Below are positions 19,783-29,572 of a stretch of 39,149 bases of DNA, piece after piece. Numbering within the stretch: position 1 is the first letter of the stretch; each line of letters starts with the position of its first letter. Made by a program: the position numbers and the translations under genes. Origin of the DNA: Diphasiastrum complanatum (lineage: Eukaryota > Streptophyta > Lycopodiopsida > Lycopodiales > Lycopodiaceae); contig MU835431.1 in NCBI GenBank assembly GCA_029204225.1, positions 1-39,149 on the forward strand, given 5' to 3'. Below the pieces are notes generated by a model, which worked only from the letters and a program-made list of their open reading frames with translations, did no database searches and had not been told where the DNA came from.

Positions 19783-20803
19783 ACAAGTAGAGGTGAGGAA
19801 GTCCTTCAGATCCAAGGTAGAGCCTCCAAATGTCCTCCAAGCAACCTCCAAGCTCCAAGATGCTCCCCAACTCCAAACTAGGATGCCTCCACCTACAAGT
19901 AAGGATCTGCAAGCCTCCAAGGATCTCTCCTCCACCTGTGTCCCTACTCTTTGAACACAAAGATAGATAACAAGCTGACCTCAAGTATTCACCACCCAAC
20001 CATAGCTAGATCCAAGCTCCAAGCAAGACCTATCTAGCACCCCCTTGCTAACCATAAATAAATCACAAGCATACCACAACACTCCATAGCATTCTCAAGA
20101 TCCAAACCCTACTTATGTCCCATACCATAAGCAAGATCCAAACCTTAAGCATACTACCACAAGAAAGCACTCTACACACTAGTAGCAACACTAGAGCATA
20201 AGCAAAGCAAACAAGAGAGATCTCCCCCTACCAATGGGTGCCCTACTACCCTCATATAGATGGCCCATGGACCCCTCCAATGCACTATGGAGTTCCATGC
20301 TCATCCAATGAGAGAGAGAGAAGCCTAGGGGAGTTAAAGAATCTCCAAGAGCCTCCATAGGCTTATGGAATGTCAAGAGACTCCTTCCATAACCTATGAC
20401 TCTTTGAATGTCTTTCTTGTGCGAGTTGGGAACTCAATGGACACTTTAGAAGGGTGCCCTCCTACTATGTCCCATTGCCCAAGTTGTGCAAGTATACTTT
20501 GGTCCTAGACCAATAAAGTGATATGGTTCAAGGTTGAGGCCCAAGGTTTAGAAAAATAGTCATCCAATGACTTTCTAACACCTCTCTAGGTTCCATACCT
20601 CCATCCAAGGCATAGACACCTACCTGTCCTTAACCAAGGACACTAGTACCTTTATCTAAGACACCTACTCTTAATACTAAGGGTACTCCTTATCCAAGGG
20701 TCACGTGACTCCATTACCTCCGACTAAGGTATAGTCACTTGTCTGCCCTTCTGCAAGGGCACATACCCTTAATCCTAAGGGTACCTTGCCATTTAGCCCC
20801 CAA
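19783..20803 (-). repeat. Gypsy 5' LTR, about 1.0 kb
   Basis: On the minus strand it opens with TGTTGGGGGCTAAATGG at 20803 and ends a few bases before the primer site. The exact inner edge is uncertain because CA is not directly adjacent. Its U3 side carries a run of small hairpins (about 20625-20783). Only this LTR is present. Confidence 0.75.
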
Positions 20804-20859
20804 CACTAAATAGACTTTGAGGTCTGAAGTACTGCTAGTTACATAGGTATGTAACACTC

Positions 20860-22020
20860 TCTGTAGCAAGAATAGCAGATGCAGGGATGCGTGTGACGTT
20901 TTCAGATGAAGCATGCAACGTGATTGACGCCAGTACCAGTACTATGATCGCTCAAGGCAGAAGAAAAGAAAACCTATATCATCTAAAGGTACGTCTACTT
21001 GCAGATCAGGTGCATCATACTCATGATGACTCGCCAGACACTTTGTGGCACAGAAGACTATGCCACATGAACTCAATGGCACTTTATCAAGCAAGCCATC
21101 ATGGAGAGATAATAGGGGTCAGCATCTCGAATGCAACCGGTTCGACCACCTGTGATGCATGTTTGAAGGGCAAGATGTCACGCACTCCATTCATCAAGGA
21201 CTCCTACAGAACGACCAAGATTCTAGAATTAGTACATTCTGACATCTGCAGACCATTCAATGTGATCTCAGTAGGAGGTCCAAAGTATTATATAACCTTC
21301 ATTGATGACTATAGTAGATTTGCCAGAGTGTATTTTATTCAGAATAAATCTGAAGCACTTGATAAATTCACAGATTATGTGAATTGGACTGAAAGATGTA
21401 CATGCAACAAAGTGAAGCAGATCAGAATAGATCGAGGTGGCAAATACATCTCGAATTGCTTCACTGACTTCTGCAATGATCGTGGTATTGCTCACAGAAG
21501 GACTGCAGCCTACACACCGTAGCACAATGGAACAAGACCCTGATGGAAGCAGCCAGATGTATGATGGCCTACTCGAAGGCTCCAAGGTTACTGTGGGCTG
21601 AAGCAGTAGCTATAGCCGCATACATCCAGAACAGGATAGGTAAGTCTGGTGTCCCTCACATGACACCACATGAGCTATGGTGGGGTAGAAAGCCCAACCT
21701 GTCTCACGTCAAAATCTTTGGCTGTGCAGCTTATACACATATTCCTGATAAGCTTCGAAAGAAACTTGATGAGAAAGCCGAGTAGGGATTTCTGGTAGGT
21801 TATGACAACAATTCCTCATACTACAGAGTCTACATGCCAAACACGAACACTATGAAAATAGTGAGAGATGTCCGATTTGATGAGAGTAAGACAATGGTCA
21901 ATGACGATTCTGTCAGCTACAAAGTTCTGGAGAGACAGTACTATGACCTGTCACCAATGACAGAGGGAGCAGAGGACGAGCATGAAAACGAAGATTTTTG
22001 AGTCGTCTTCCATTCGAACA
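20860..22020 (+). pseudogene. Copia-2 integrase region
   Basis: The zinc region LWHRRLCHMNSMALYQ with CDACLKGKMSRTPF is followed by LELVHSDICRPF, YYITFIDDYSRFARVYFIQ and IRIDRGGKYISN (the family SDxGGEY, altered). Then AAYTP* ends at 21520-21522, where a Gln is expected before HNG. A short deletion removes the catalytic Glu region. Reading resumes at LMEAARCMMAYSKAPRLLWA and VKIFGCAAYTHIPDKLRKKL. Another stop follows at 21783-21785. Confidence 0.9.
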
Positions 22021-23030
22021 ACGAATCTGAGGAAGAAAGATTCGAGAGACAGCCTGCTGCTACAGTTCCTATAAACCAAGATGGTTCCGGACCGAGCAGA
22101 GCAGACAAAGACAAAGACATTGATGTCCCGGGAGGATCTCCTAGAAGGTCGACAATACCACGAAGAGCGCCAGCAAGATACAGCTCAGCTTCCACATCAG
22201 AAGAATTTTGCGGATTCAGTGGTGAACCACAGACTTTCGAGGAAGCAATTGAATGTCCAGAAATTAATAGATGGATCTAGGCCATGAACGAAGAGATGAA
22301 GTCCATGAGGAAAAACTAGGTATGGACGTTGCAGCCATTACCACATAAGCGCAAGACTGTCAAATGCAAATGGGTTTTCAAGCTCAAATACGGACCAGAT
22401 GAGAATGTGACGAAATACAAGGCAAGACTGATAGCGAAGGGTTTCTCTCAGAGATATGGTATTGACTACTCTGAAACCTTCTCTCCTGTCATTAAACATT
22501 CGTCCCTACATCTGTTATTTGCATATGCAGTAGCTTATGACCTCAAGATCCACATTGTGGACGAGAAGATAGCCTTCTTGCATGGCGAACTAGACGAAGA
22601 GGTCTATATTGATTAACCTTCGGGATATGTCTTGAATTCACTTCCTGACTATGCATGCAGAATGCATAGAAGCATCTACGGTCTGAAACAGTCAGCCCGA
22701 CAATGGTACAAGAAGAAAGATCAAGCCCTGAAATCATTAGGGTTCAAGCCTCTGTTGGCTGATTCCAATGTATATGTCAAAGTTACAGATGGGCATATCA
22801 TCATTGTGGCTGTGTATGTGAACGACACTCTGATACTTTGCAGGGCAACTAATTGCTGAAGTGAAGACAGACATCTCAAACCTTTTCGAGATCGTGGATT
22901 TGGGAGAAGCTAGGTGTTACCTAGGCTTACAAATTGAAAGGGACTATGAGGGAGGTAAGTTATACCTTCACCAGTCCAAATACACCCAAAAGATCCTAGA
23001 GGACTTTGGGATGCCGAACTGCAAATGAGC
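22021..23030 (+). pseudogene. Copia-2 reverse transcriptase
   Basis: FEEAIECPEINRWI*AM carries a TAG at 22278-22280. It is followed by VKCKWVFKLKYGPDENVTKY, KARLIAKGFSQRYGIDYSET and HIVDEKIAFLHGELDEEVYI. A TAA at 22614 stands where Gln is usual. Next are MHRSIYGLKQSARQWYKKKD and IIIVAVYVNDTLILC, where the YVDD box reads YVND, so the first catalytic Asp is lost. The frame then shifts to YLGLQIERDYEGGKLYLHQS. Confidence 0.9.
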
Positions 23031-23652
23031 GAATACTCCAATGCTCGTAGGGACGGTGCTGACAAATGATGACTATCCGAAGAATGAGGAAGAGAGAGAA
23101 CAGATGCAGCTCACACCTTATAGGAAGTTGATAGGATCACTTATGTACCTTGCAAACAACACACGTCTTGATATTGCTTATGCAGTATTCAGGATGAGCC
23201 AATTCTGCACGAATCCAGGCTCGACACATTGGAAGATTGCAAAACGCATTCTGCAATATCTTCAATTAATGAGAGATTACAGGTTGTGTTATTGTCGTGA
23301 TGCAAGTTTCAGGATGCTTTCCTACAGCGATGCTAGATGGGCATCTCTCAAAGACGATTGTAAAAGCGTATCAGGAGAATGCACCATCGCATCAAGAGAG
23401 CAGTTCTCTGGGTCAGCAAGAAGCAAACCATTGTGGCCTAGTCATCCTATGAAGTAGAGTACGTTGCAGCAGCAAAGATGGCCAATGAGATAATTTGGCT
23501 AAGCCAGTTCCTGGACGAATTGGGTGAAACAAGAAACGAGCCTCTGGTCTTGCTGCAGACAGACAACACCTCTACAATACACCTGACGAAAGATCTCGTG
23601 TTCCATTCGAGAACGAAGCATATTGCGATCAAGTATCACTTGATCAGGGCTA
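23031..23652 (+). pseudogene. Copia-2 RNase H
   Basis: YRKLIGSLMYLANNTRLDIA is followed by HWKIAKRILQYLQLMRDYRL and MLSYSDARWASLKDDCKSVS. In another frame come KKQTIVA*SSYEVEYVAAA (TAG at 23439-23441) and LLQTDNTSTIHLTKDLVFH. The last recognisable residues are IAIKYHLIRAM, just before the break. Confidence 0.9.
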
Positions 23653-24159
23653 TGTAGCTTGTCAATAGAAGGTAAGACATCTTCGATGGCAAAGCTTTGA
23701 ACCAAATTGGAGAACTCATCTCCTAAGCCATTGAGGATCATTTGTACAAGCTCATTATCAAGTTTCTTTGTTGAGAGACTTGATCCTTAGCACAGATTCT
23801 TGTGCACTTTCATCACTTCTCCTCATGCTTTGTAAGATTTGGTTTCTTAGCATAAGCACTCTTGAAGTGTTGTTGGATTCATATATAGCTTTTAAAGAAT
23901 CCCAAGCTTCCTTGGCCGAAATACAAGAGGCTAGATCCTTCAAGAGGTTATTACTAGCATTATTCTTAATACAATGAAGAGCTAGTCTTGCATTCTTCTT
24001 GTATTTTACCAACTCTTGTCCTCCAAGAGGCTCATCCTCTTCATCTAGGAAAATATCAAAGAGGTCTTGGAGCACTAGGAGTGACTCCATCCTCACTTTC
24101 CATATTGAGTAGTTTGTAGAATTTAACCTTTGACTAGGTTCATTGAAAGAATCCACCAA
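23653..24159 (-). pseudogene. Copia-3 gag fragment (reversed)
   Basis: The minus strand starts at an ATG (24159) with MVDSFNEPSQRLNSTNYSIW and continues FDIFLDEEDEPLGGQELVKY, AKEAWDSLKAIYESNNTSRV and VQMILNGLGDEFSNLVQSFA. It is a UBN2-type gag closely related to the copia-1 gag, with a break near 23758. Past about 23653 the frame runs into antisense copia-2 and is not meaningful. Confidence 0.88.
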
Positions 24160-24229
24160 TGGACCCCATCTTCCTAATGAATTGTACTAGATTGTACTTC
24201 TCGGCCCTCTCTAAATTCTTTCTAGGATT

Positions 24230-24727
24230 TTGCTCACTTGCAACTCACTTGATATTCACAAAGATTCAAATAGCAAGATTCCCTTGATCTTGATTCAAAA
24301 GAACACTTAGGAAGGTTCCTACAAAACATGATCACTTGATCTACTCTTTTTTTGAACCATGTGACATTAATTGTTTTGAAAAATAGTTTCATTGGCTCAT
24401 CAAAGGAATCACCACCATTATTTGAAAAATGTGCACTTGAAGAGAACAAGCTTACTAGTATCGTCAAAACAAGTACACTTCAAAAAAAAAAAATTGATTC
24501 TTCTTGACCATCCTTTGAAAAAATATTTGTTCTTGGATAGAAGGAGGCTCCTCCTCAATACCTAGCACAATATTTGTCAAAACATTCATAGTTAGCAAGG
24601 ACTCCATCCTTACCTTCCATATTGAGTAGTTGCTCGCATTCAAGCTATCATTGCTTTCCAACAAGAACGCTCCTTGGTTTTCCATATAAGAAGCTTGATC
24701 CTCCCTGATCCTTGATAGATATATCAA
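24230..24727 (-). pseudogene. Further copia gag N-terminal fragments (reversed)
   Basis: The minus frame from 24727 reads SLNASNYSIWKVRMESLL then VLGIEEEPPSIQEQ and then loses similarity. This is a second gag N-terminus beside the one at 24159. Around 24420-24360 the minus strand reads DSFDEPMKLFFKTIN, a weaker echo of the same N-terminus. The piece suggests tandem duplication or a nested insertion of related elements. No primer site or LTR was found upstream. Confidence 0.75.
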
Positions 24728-24730
24728 TGT

Positions 24731-26453
24731 GATATGTTCTTCTGCACACTAGAAGTGGATCAAGTAGATCTAGAACACCTTACTTTTATCACAATCAATC
24801 ATAAACCTAGTTGACTAGCATGCTAGAAATGGGCAACCAAGTGTTCTCTAATTCTCTTGAATGCGTAAAGGAACATATCAAATCATTAAACAAGAGATCT
24901 TAACAAATCTTGGCCACACACACAACAAATGCAAATCAATCTCCTCCCTTGATCAAAATCATTGGTAATGTGACAATCTGAACTCATTTCAAGGGTCTCC
25001 TACACTTTAGACCAATAAGGGAAAATGGTTTATGCCTCCCTTGACATATATACATGTGCTAAAACTATGGGAAACTGTTATCAGGTTCAAATTTATTCAA
25101 TAGACACAAAAAATCATACATACATCAAGCGTGTATCCTACTTGCAAGAGCAAGATTGCCAAAATCTTGATTTTCAAAAAGTGTATGTACAAATGAGCTC
25201 CAAATCCATATCAAGTGAGCTCAGATCTAAGATTAGGTCTTAGTGTCCTTAGGTAGACCCTAACCATAGCAATCAATGCCTTAGATCAGGCAAATTAGGC
25301 TCATGATTAATTGAGTTAAGGTGGCTCATCTTGAGAGCTGGCCGACCTCATCTAAATCCCTATAGTCTAGGAGCATGAATTTTGGCCTTAGACATGAGCA
25401 TAGTTTATGGCCATGAATGGTAACTTGATTTATCATTATTTACACATGTGAGATGACTTTGAAATTTTTGCTCCTCAATTATCCTCTATAGATACCATCT
25501 TACATTATTCATAGTAATAAATTGATATGAAAAATGGGCAAATGCAATTTTGTTTCATCCAATCTGTTTTTTATGATTTAATAAGTTGGAAATGTAATCC
25601 ATAAGAAACCCAACTAATTTGACTCATATCAAGGATGTTTTGTGCATAATACTCCCTTTTTCTTATTAATGGTAATTATCATGCTACAAGTGGCCAAATA
25701 AACTTTTTATACTAAAAAATGTGAATGTTTAAACTCATTGTGAACTCATGAAATTTTAGGTCTAAATTGAAGTCATCCAAATAAAACTAAAAGTTTGACC
25801 CAATTTAGCTTTGTGTATGTTTTTTCAATAACTTGATAATGTTCTAAATAGTTGGTGCATTGTCCCAAAAATGTTGTGAATGACTTGCCCATTCCACAAA
25901 TAGTAAACTATGAACTATAGGGAACGTTGGCACTTGATATTTAGTGGTTAGACGGAGGTCCAAGAAATCCCTAATCATGTTTCCATCATTGATCCCAAAA
26001 AAAGAAAATCATATCCTAATAGTCACAATACAAATGAGTGTCGTATGTGTTTGGTCAAAGACTATTCCAAGTGACTATTTGTATCACAAAGAATGAAATG
26101 GTGACCAAAATGAACACGTCTAACTATCCCAAACTCAATTCTAATGATGGAATAGATGTTTAAATTTTCATGTTTGATGGTGAGTCGCTCTTTTTTGAAC
26201 AATATGAATCGTGTAGAATAGGTTGTTTCAATGCTAACACAATTAAGTAACCTCTATGGGTGCAGTTGAGCGAAAATTGATGTAATAGATAAGGTACAAT
26301 AATAAGCAAAACACAGTCCAAAAAATCTTAAAAGCAACTCTAGAAAACAAATATTTTGTAAGGTTTGGAGAATTTTGTTAGAAAAGCAATTTGACTAGTG
26401 CAATTTGATTGGTCATCACTCTCAGCCAACTCTTGGCTTTTGCTTTTGTTTGG

Positions 26454-26456
<3 letters not shown>
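24731..26456. other. AT-rich non-coding stretch
   Basis: It may include leader or LTR remains of copia-3, but no primer site was seen. A 72-codon plus frame (25025-25243) resembles nothing known. No other structure was noted. Confidence 0.4.

Positions 26457-26537
<81 letters not shown>
26457..26537. repeat. (TC)n microsatellite, 81 bp
   Basis: About 40 uninterrupted TC units. The open frames across it are artefacts of the repeat. Confidence 0.98.
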
Positions 26538-26540
<3 letters not shown>

Positions 26541-28002
26541 ACATATGAGTAACATCAACTTTAAGGAGTCTAAAGTGTGAGTCTAGATGATGTAACTAGC
26601 CACACAATTTTAGCCTGAATTAACTCTAATCTCCATAAATGTAATTTGTTGCATTGCCTTTGTTCATGTGATTTGCAAATACAAAATATAACTATTGCAA
26701 AAAATAATTTTATTATATGCATTTGCGACATGATATCTATGGTGCACTGATATCCATGAATTTATAGAGATTGTTGATTGCATGGTTTTTGAAATCTAAG
26801 AATTTTTTTGCAATACAAAATAAGTAAGGAAATCATTTCATATTACATGGTGTTTTGTAAGAAATGAAATAACACATGAAAAGTATAAGCAAGAGCGGGA
26901 TTTAAAGATTACACGATCTTTTGTACAAAACAAACAAGTTCTTAAAATCACACATGGAAATGAAATAACAGATGTGGCCAAATAAGAGTACTAGAGAAAA
27001 TTCAAGAAGTAGCTTATTTAGTATCTTGACTCTTGACTTTTCATCATGTAGAATACTAATGGCTTGAGCCTTGGCTTATTACTACATATGGCATTGGAAG
27101 ACTCAAAATCAGGTGTAACTAGCAAATCATTTGTTTTCTATTTGTTGTTTGTTGTTCGGCTATGCCTCTATTCTTTAATCTATTTTGCACATGTTTGCTT
27201 TTCATAGATGTCTTTTTTATCATTTTTTTCATTGTATCACTAAACCGATCGATTTCTAATACGAACACTTTCTCTCGTAAACTAATTCCACAAATAATCT
27301 ATATACAAAATCAGAATGATTTTGCATAAGCTAAATAATCACTTTTTATTATTCATTTCTTCCGAAATCAAGCATATTCCTTCTAAATAGATTCATATAA
27401 TGAAATAAAAAAATTACAAACTTCTGCTACCCAAACAAAGTTATGTGCTGATTTTTTTTATACATTTAGTTATAAACCAAAATGTATCTAGTTTTTTAAT
27501 GTTTTTTTCACCCTATCATTAAAAATTATTCTAACTACTGAGTCATTGTTGTTATGATTCTATATTTTGATATATTTCTACGTTCATACAAATATAATTT
27601 GGGAACAAAATTTCTTTGAAATTATGTATGTTAGTTCTTAGTAAAGTTAGTGGTTATGGAAGTGGCAATTTCCTTCCAAAATATATAAACTGGGAGATTA
27701 TGCCTGCTGAATAAAGGTTGAAGTTTGAAACTCAAAATTTGCAATTGCACTTTGCACTTTGCCTTTCAGAAAATTTATGTTCCCAAATTCTATTTCCATA
27801 TTTTCCAAAACTATTTATCTAATGAGCAGTTGTTTTTTGTATAAAATAGTATTTCGTATTTGTTTTCCTAAATTTCCTATAACTATTCAATATTCATTAT
27901 ATTATACTAATATGCAACATATAATTCGAAAAGTAAAAAAAACAAACATTATTTAGATGGTATGTACACAACTATCTATTTCCTGCATACCACATTCTAT
28001 AT
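26538..28002. other. AT-rich non-coding stretch
   Basis: No gene, RNA or terminal repeat was recognised. It forms the left flank of the hAT element. Confidence 0.4.
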
Positions 28003-28010
28003 ATATATAT

Positions 28011-28110
28011 CATAGTACCCCGTGATACCGCTGGTATGGTACCGCCGGTACCATATCAATGGTACCGCCGGTACGGTACCGCCCTCACACCCGCGGTACC
28101 AGGGCGGTAC
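28011..28110. repeat. hAT left end: terminal repeat and GGTACC palindromes
   Basis: Beyond the terminal repeat this end has several copies of ggtaccgccggtacc and gcggtacc (28038-28110). The right end (33850-33925) carries related ggtaccgcggtacc and gcggtaccggg. Such subterminal repeats normally serve as transposase binding sites in hAT elements. Confidence 0.75.
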
Positions 28111-28244
28111 CATTTTTATTTTATTTTTTTAATTTTTTTTTAAAAAAAAAATTTGCGTATTAACTACCAAAAAGGACAAAAAAAATAAAAAAAAAGGAGT
28201 TCTGGGTGTAAAAAAAAAAGGGTACAATACACGATGCAGGGGAC

Positions 28245-28570
28245 TGGTGCAGTGGCACATGGGCACTGCGGGTGAGCAGACCGAGGGAGACCAACACAGG
28301 GGGGTAGCATCACATGGGGGCAAGTACAGAGGCACATGGGCATTGTGGGTGATCAGACCATGGGGCCAATGGGAGACCAACACAGGGGGGGAGCATCACA
28401 TGGGGGCAGGTACAGAGGCACATGGGACAAATCCGGACAGGTACACCTTCACATGGGCACTGTGGGGGAGCAGACCACGGACCCAATCGGAGTGCAGCAT
28501 GTGGTACAGGTACATTAGCACATCACAATTAATGGGGACAGGTACAAGGGCACATGGAGGGATCATCAAC
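28245..28570 (+). repeat. 86-bp subterminal tandem repeats in the hAT element
   Basis: gagaccaacacagg occurs at 28287 and 28373. The surrounding agcatcacatgggggca(a/g)g and gtacagaggcacatggg strings repeat with the same 86-bp offset. A diverged third unit covers about 28440-28560. G-rich and probably non-coding. Confidence 0.8.
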
Positions 28571-28609
28571 AACTGCACATGGGGGAACAGGCTGTGGGGT
28601 TAAATAGGC

Positions 28610-28700
28610 ACTCATGAGGCTGTGAGAGCCAGTGAGAGGCTGTGAGAGAGAGGCTGTGAGAGGCATTGTGAGAGTTATTGTGAGAGGCATTGTGAGAGCC
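28610..28700 (+). repeat. Short G-rich tandem repeats (gctgtgagag type)
   Basis: The unit g(c/a)tgtgagag with linkers agccagt or gcatt is repeated at least six times just upstream of the 115-codon frame. It could be leader or promoter sequence of that frame. Confidence 0.75.
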
Positions 28701-28725
28701 AGTTCGAGAAACAAGATGTCGTGAG

Positions 28726-29073
28726 ATGGCAGAGCGCATACCACCAAGGCCTGAAGGCGAAGCCAAGAGGAAGCTCGAGGACGATGTCCGAAGGCACAAC
28801 GAAAGGCATCGGAAGCAAGAGGCGGACATTGCAGAGATGTTGCGACAAACACGGGATAGACACCCAGAGCTGCAGATCTTCGCCCCCGCTGTTGAGCTGG
28901 ATTTGGATGAGCAGATCGGAATGAACTTCACACGACGGCAGCTCATCATGGTCAGAGAAAGGGCTGCCCGCCGTCGGGCTGGCCAGGAGGCGGCTCGGGG
29001 TAACCAGGAGGCAGAGCGAGAGCGACATAACAATACTCCTGACGAGGGCGAGGAGTCAATGGAGGATCCATAG
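28726..29073 (+). CDS. Unrecognised 115-residue charged helical protein inside the hAT element
   Basis: An intact frame from ATG (28726) to TAG (29071-29073). The protein is dense in Arg, Glu, Gln and Ala (for example RRHNERHRKQEADIAEMLRQ and RERAARRRAGQEAARGNQ) and should be largely helical or coiled coil with an acidic C-terminus. No family was recognised. It lies convergent to the transposase. A two-codon upstream frame (ATG TCG TGA, 28716-28724) sits one base before its start. An AATAAA lies near 29233. The decayed transposase has several stops, whereas this frame has none. It may be an accessory protein of the element, a captured host exon or a fortuitous open frame. Confidence 0.5.
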   Translation: MAERIPPRPEGEAKRKLEDDVRRHNERHRKQEADIAEMLRQTRDRHPELQIFAPAVELDLDEQIGMNFTRRQLIMVRERAARRRAGQEAARGNQEAERERHNNTPDEGEESMEDP

Positions 29074-29079
29074 GAATGC

Positions 29080-29570
29080 TTGACATAGATGGGGTCTAGC
29101 CGTATGTGGCTGACTATTATTATGTAATGTTCATCAGTAGATGAGGCAGCATTTAGTGTCTAGCATAGTGTAAAGAACAGCCCCAGCCGTATGTGGCGGG
29201 AATACGTGTTGTTATTTTGATACATCTGATGAATAAATGTACGGTGCATTTTTTGTACAATGCGTGTCTTGTGTATTGCAATCTGATGTATGTGTTTATG
29301 AAATGCTATCAGGGGGGTTGTATTTCTGTGTTCTGCATATGCTCTCAATCTATGTAGTGAAAACTAATTGAAAACATGCACACACCATTTGAAGTAAAAC
29401 TGCAAGTAGAACATCACAATTACAAGTTGACAAATACACATTGTGCAGTGAATAGAATACATCCAACACTGAATATAATATGGAAAATAGTCTGAATACA
29501 GTGTTCGACCATCTGGTCGCCAAACATGGAACATGATATGAAACTGCTAAAAATAAAACAACATAGCCAC
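29080..29570. other. Convergent intergenic region inside the hAT element
   Basis: AT-richer spacer between the plus 115-codon frame and the end of the minus transposase. The string agccgtatgtggc occurs twice (29099 and 29186). A possible polyadenylation signal for the plus frame is near 29233. Confidence 0.5.
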
Positions 29571-29572
29571 AA

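Larger units (their letters stand above)
16130..20803 (-). mobile_element. Ty3-gypsy retrotransposon, reversed, 3' end and protease lost
   Basis: Read on the minus strand: 5' LTR (20803 to about 19783), primer site (19777-19766), gag, zinc knuckle, reverse transcriptase, RNase H and integrase, ending inside integrase near 16130. There is no 3' LTR. The domain order with integrase after RNase H identifies Ty3-gypsy. Protease and the first part of reverse transcriptase are missing between 18190 and 18110. Confidence 0.9.
20830..23652 (+). mobile_element. Copia-2: internal fragment, protease to RNase H, no LTRs
   Basis: A second Ty1-copia element, clearly distinct in sequence from copia-1. It begins near the end of the protease region (SVARIADAGMRVTF) directly beside the gypsy LTR. 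It ends in RNase H at HIAIKYHLIRAM, beside a reversed copia gag. Neither LTR nor gag is present. Many stops and frame changes show long inactivity. Confidence 0.9.

Noticed and set aside
23499-23741. 80-codon minus frame as a novel fusion protein
   Set aside because: Its first part is copia-3 gag and the rest is antisense copia-2 RNase H. It is read-through across a junction.
26340-26580. Long frames encoding Arg-Glu or Ser-Leu repeats
   Set aside because: They are translations of the TC microsatellite on the two strands with no other coding signal.
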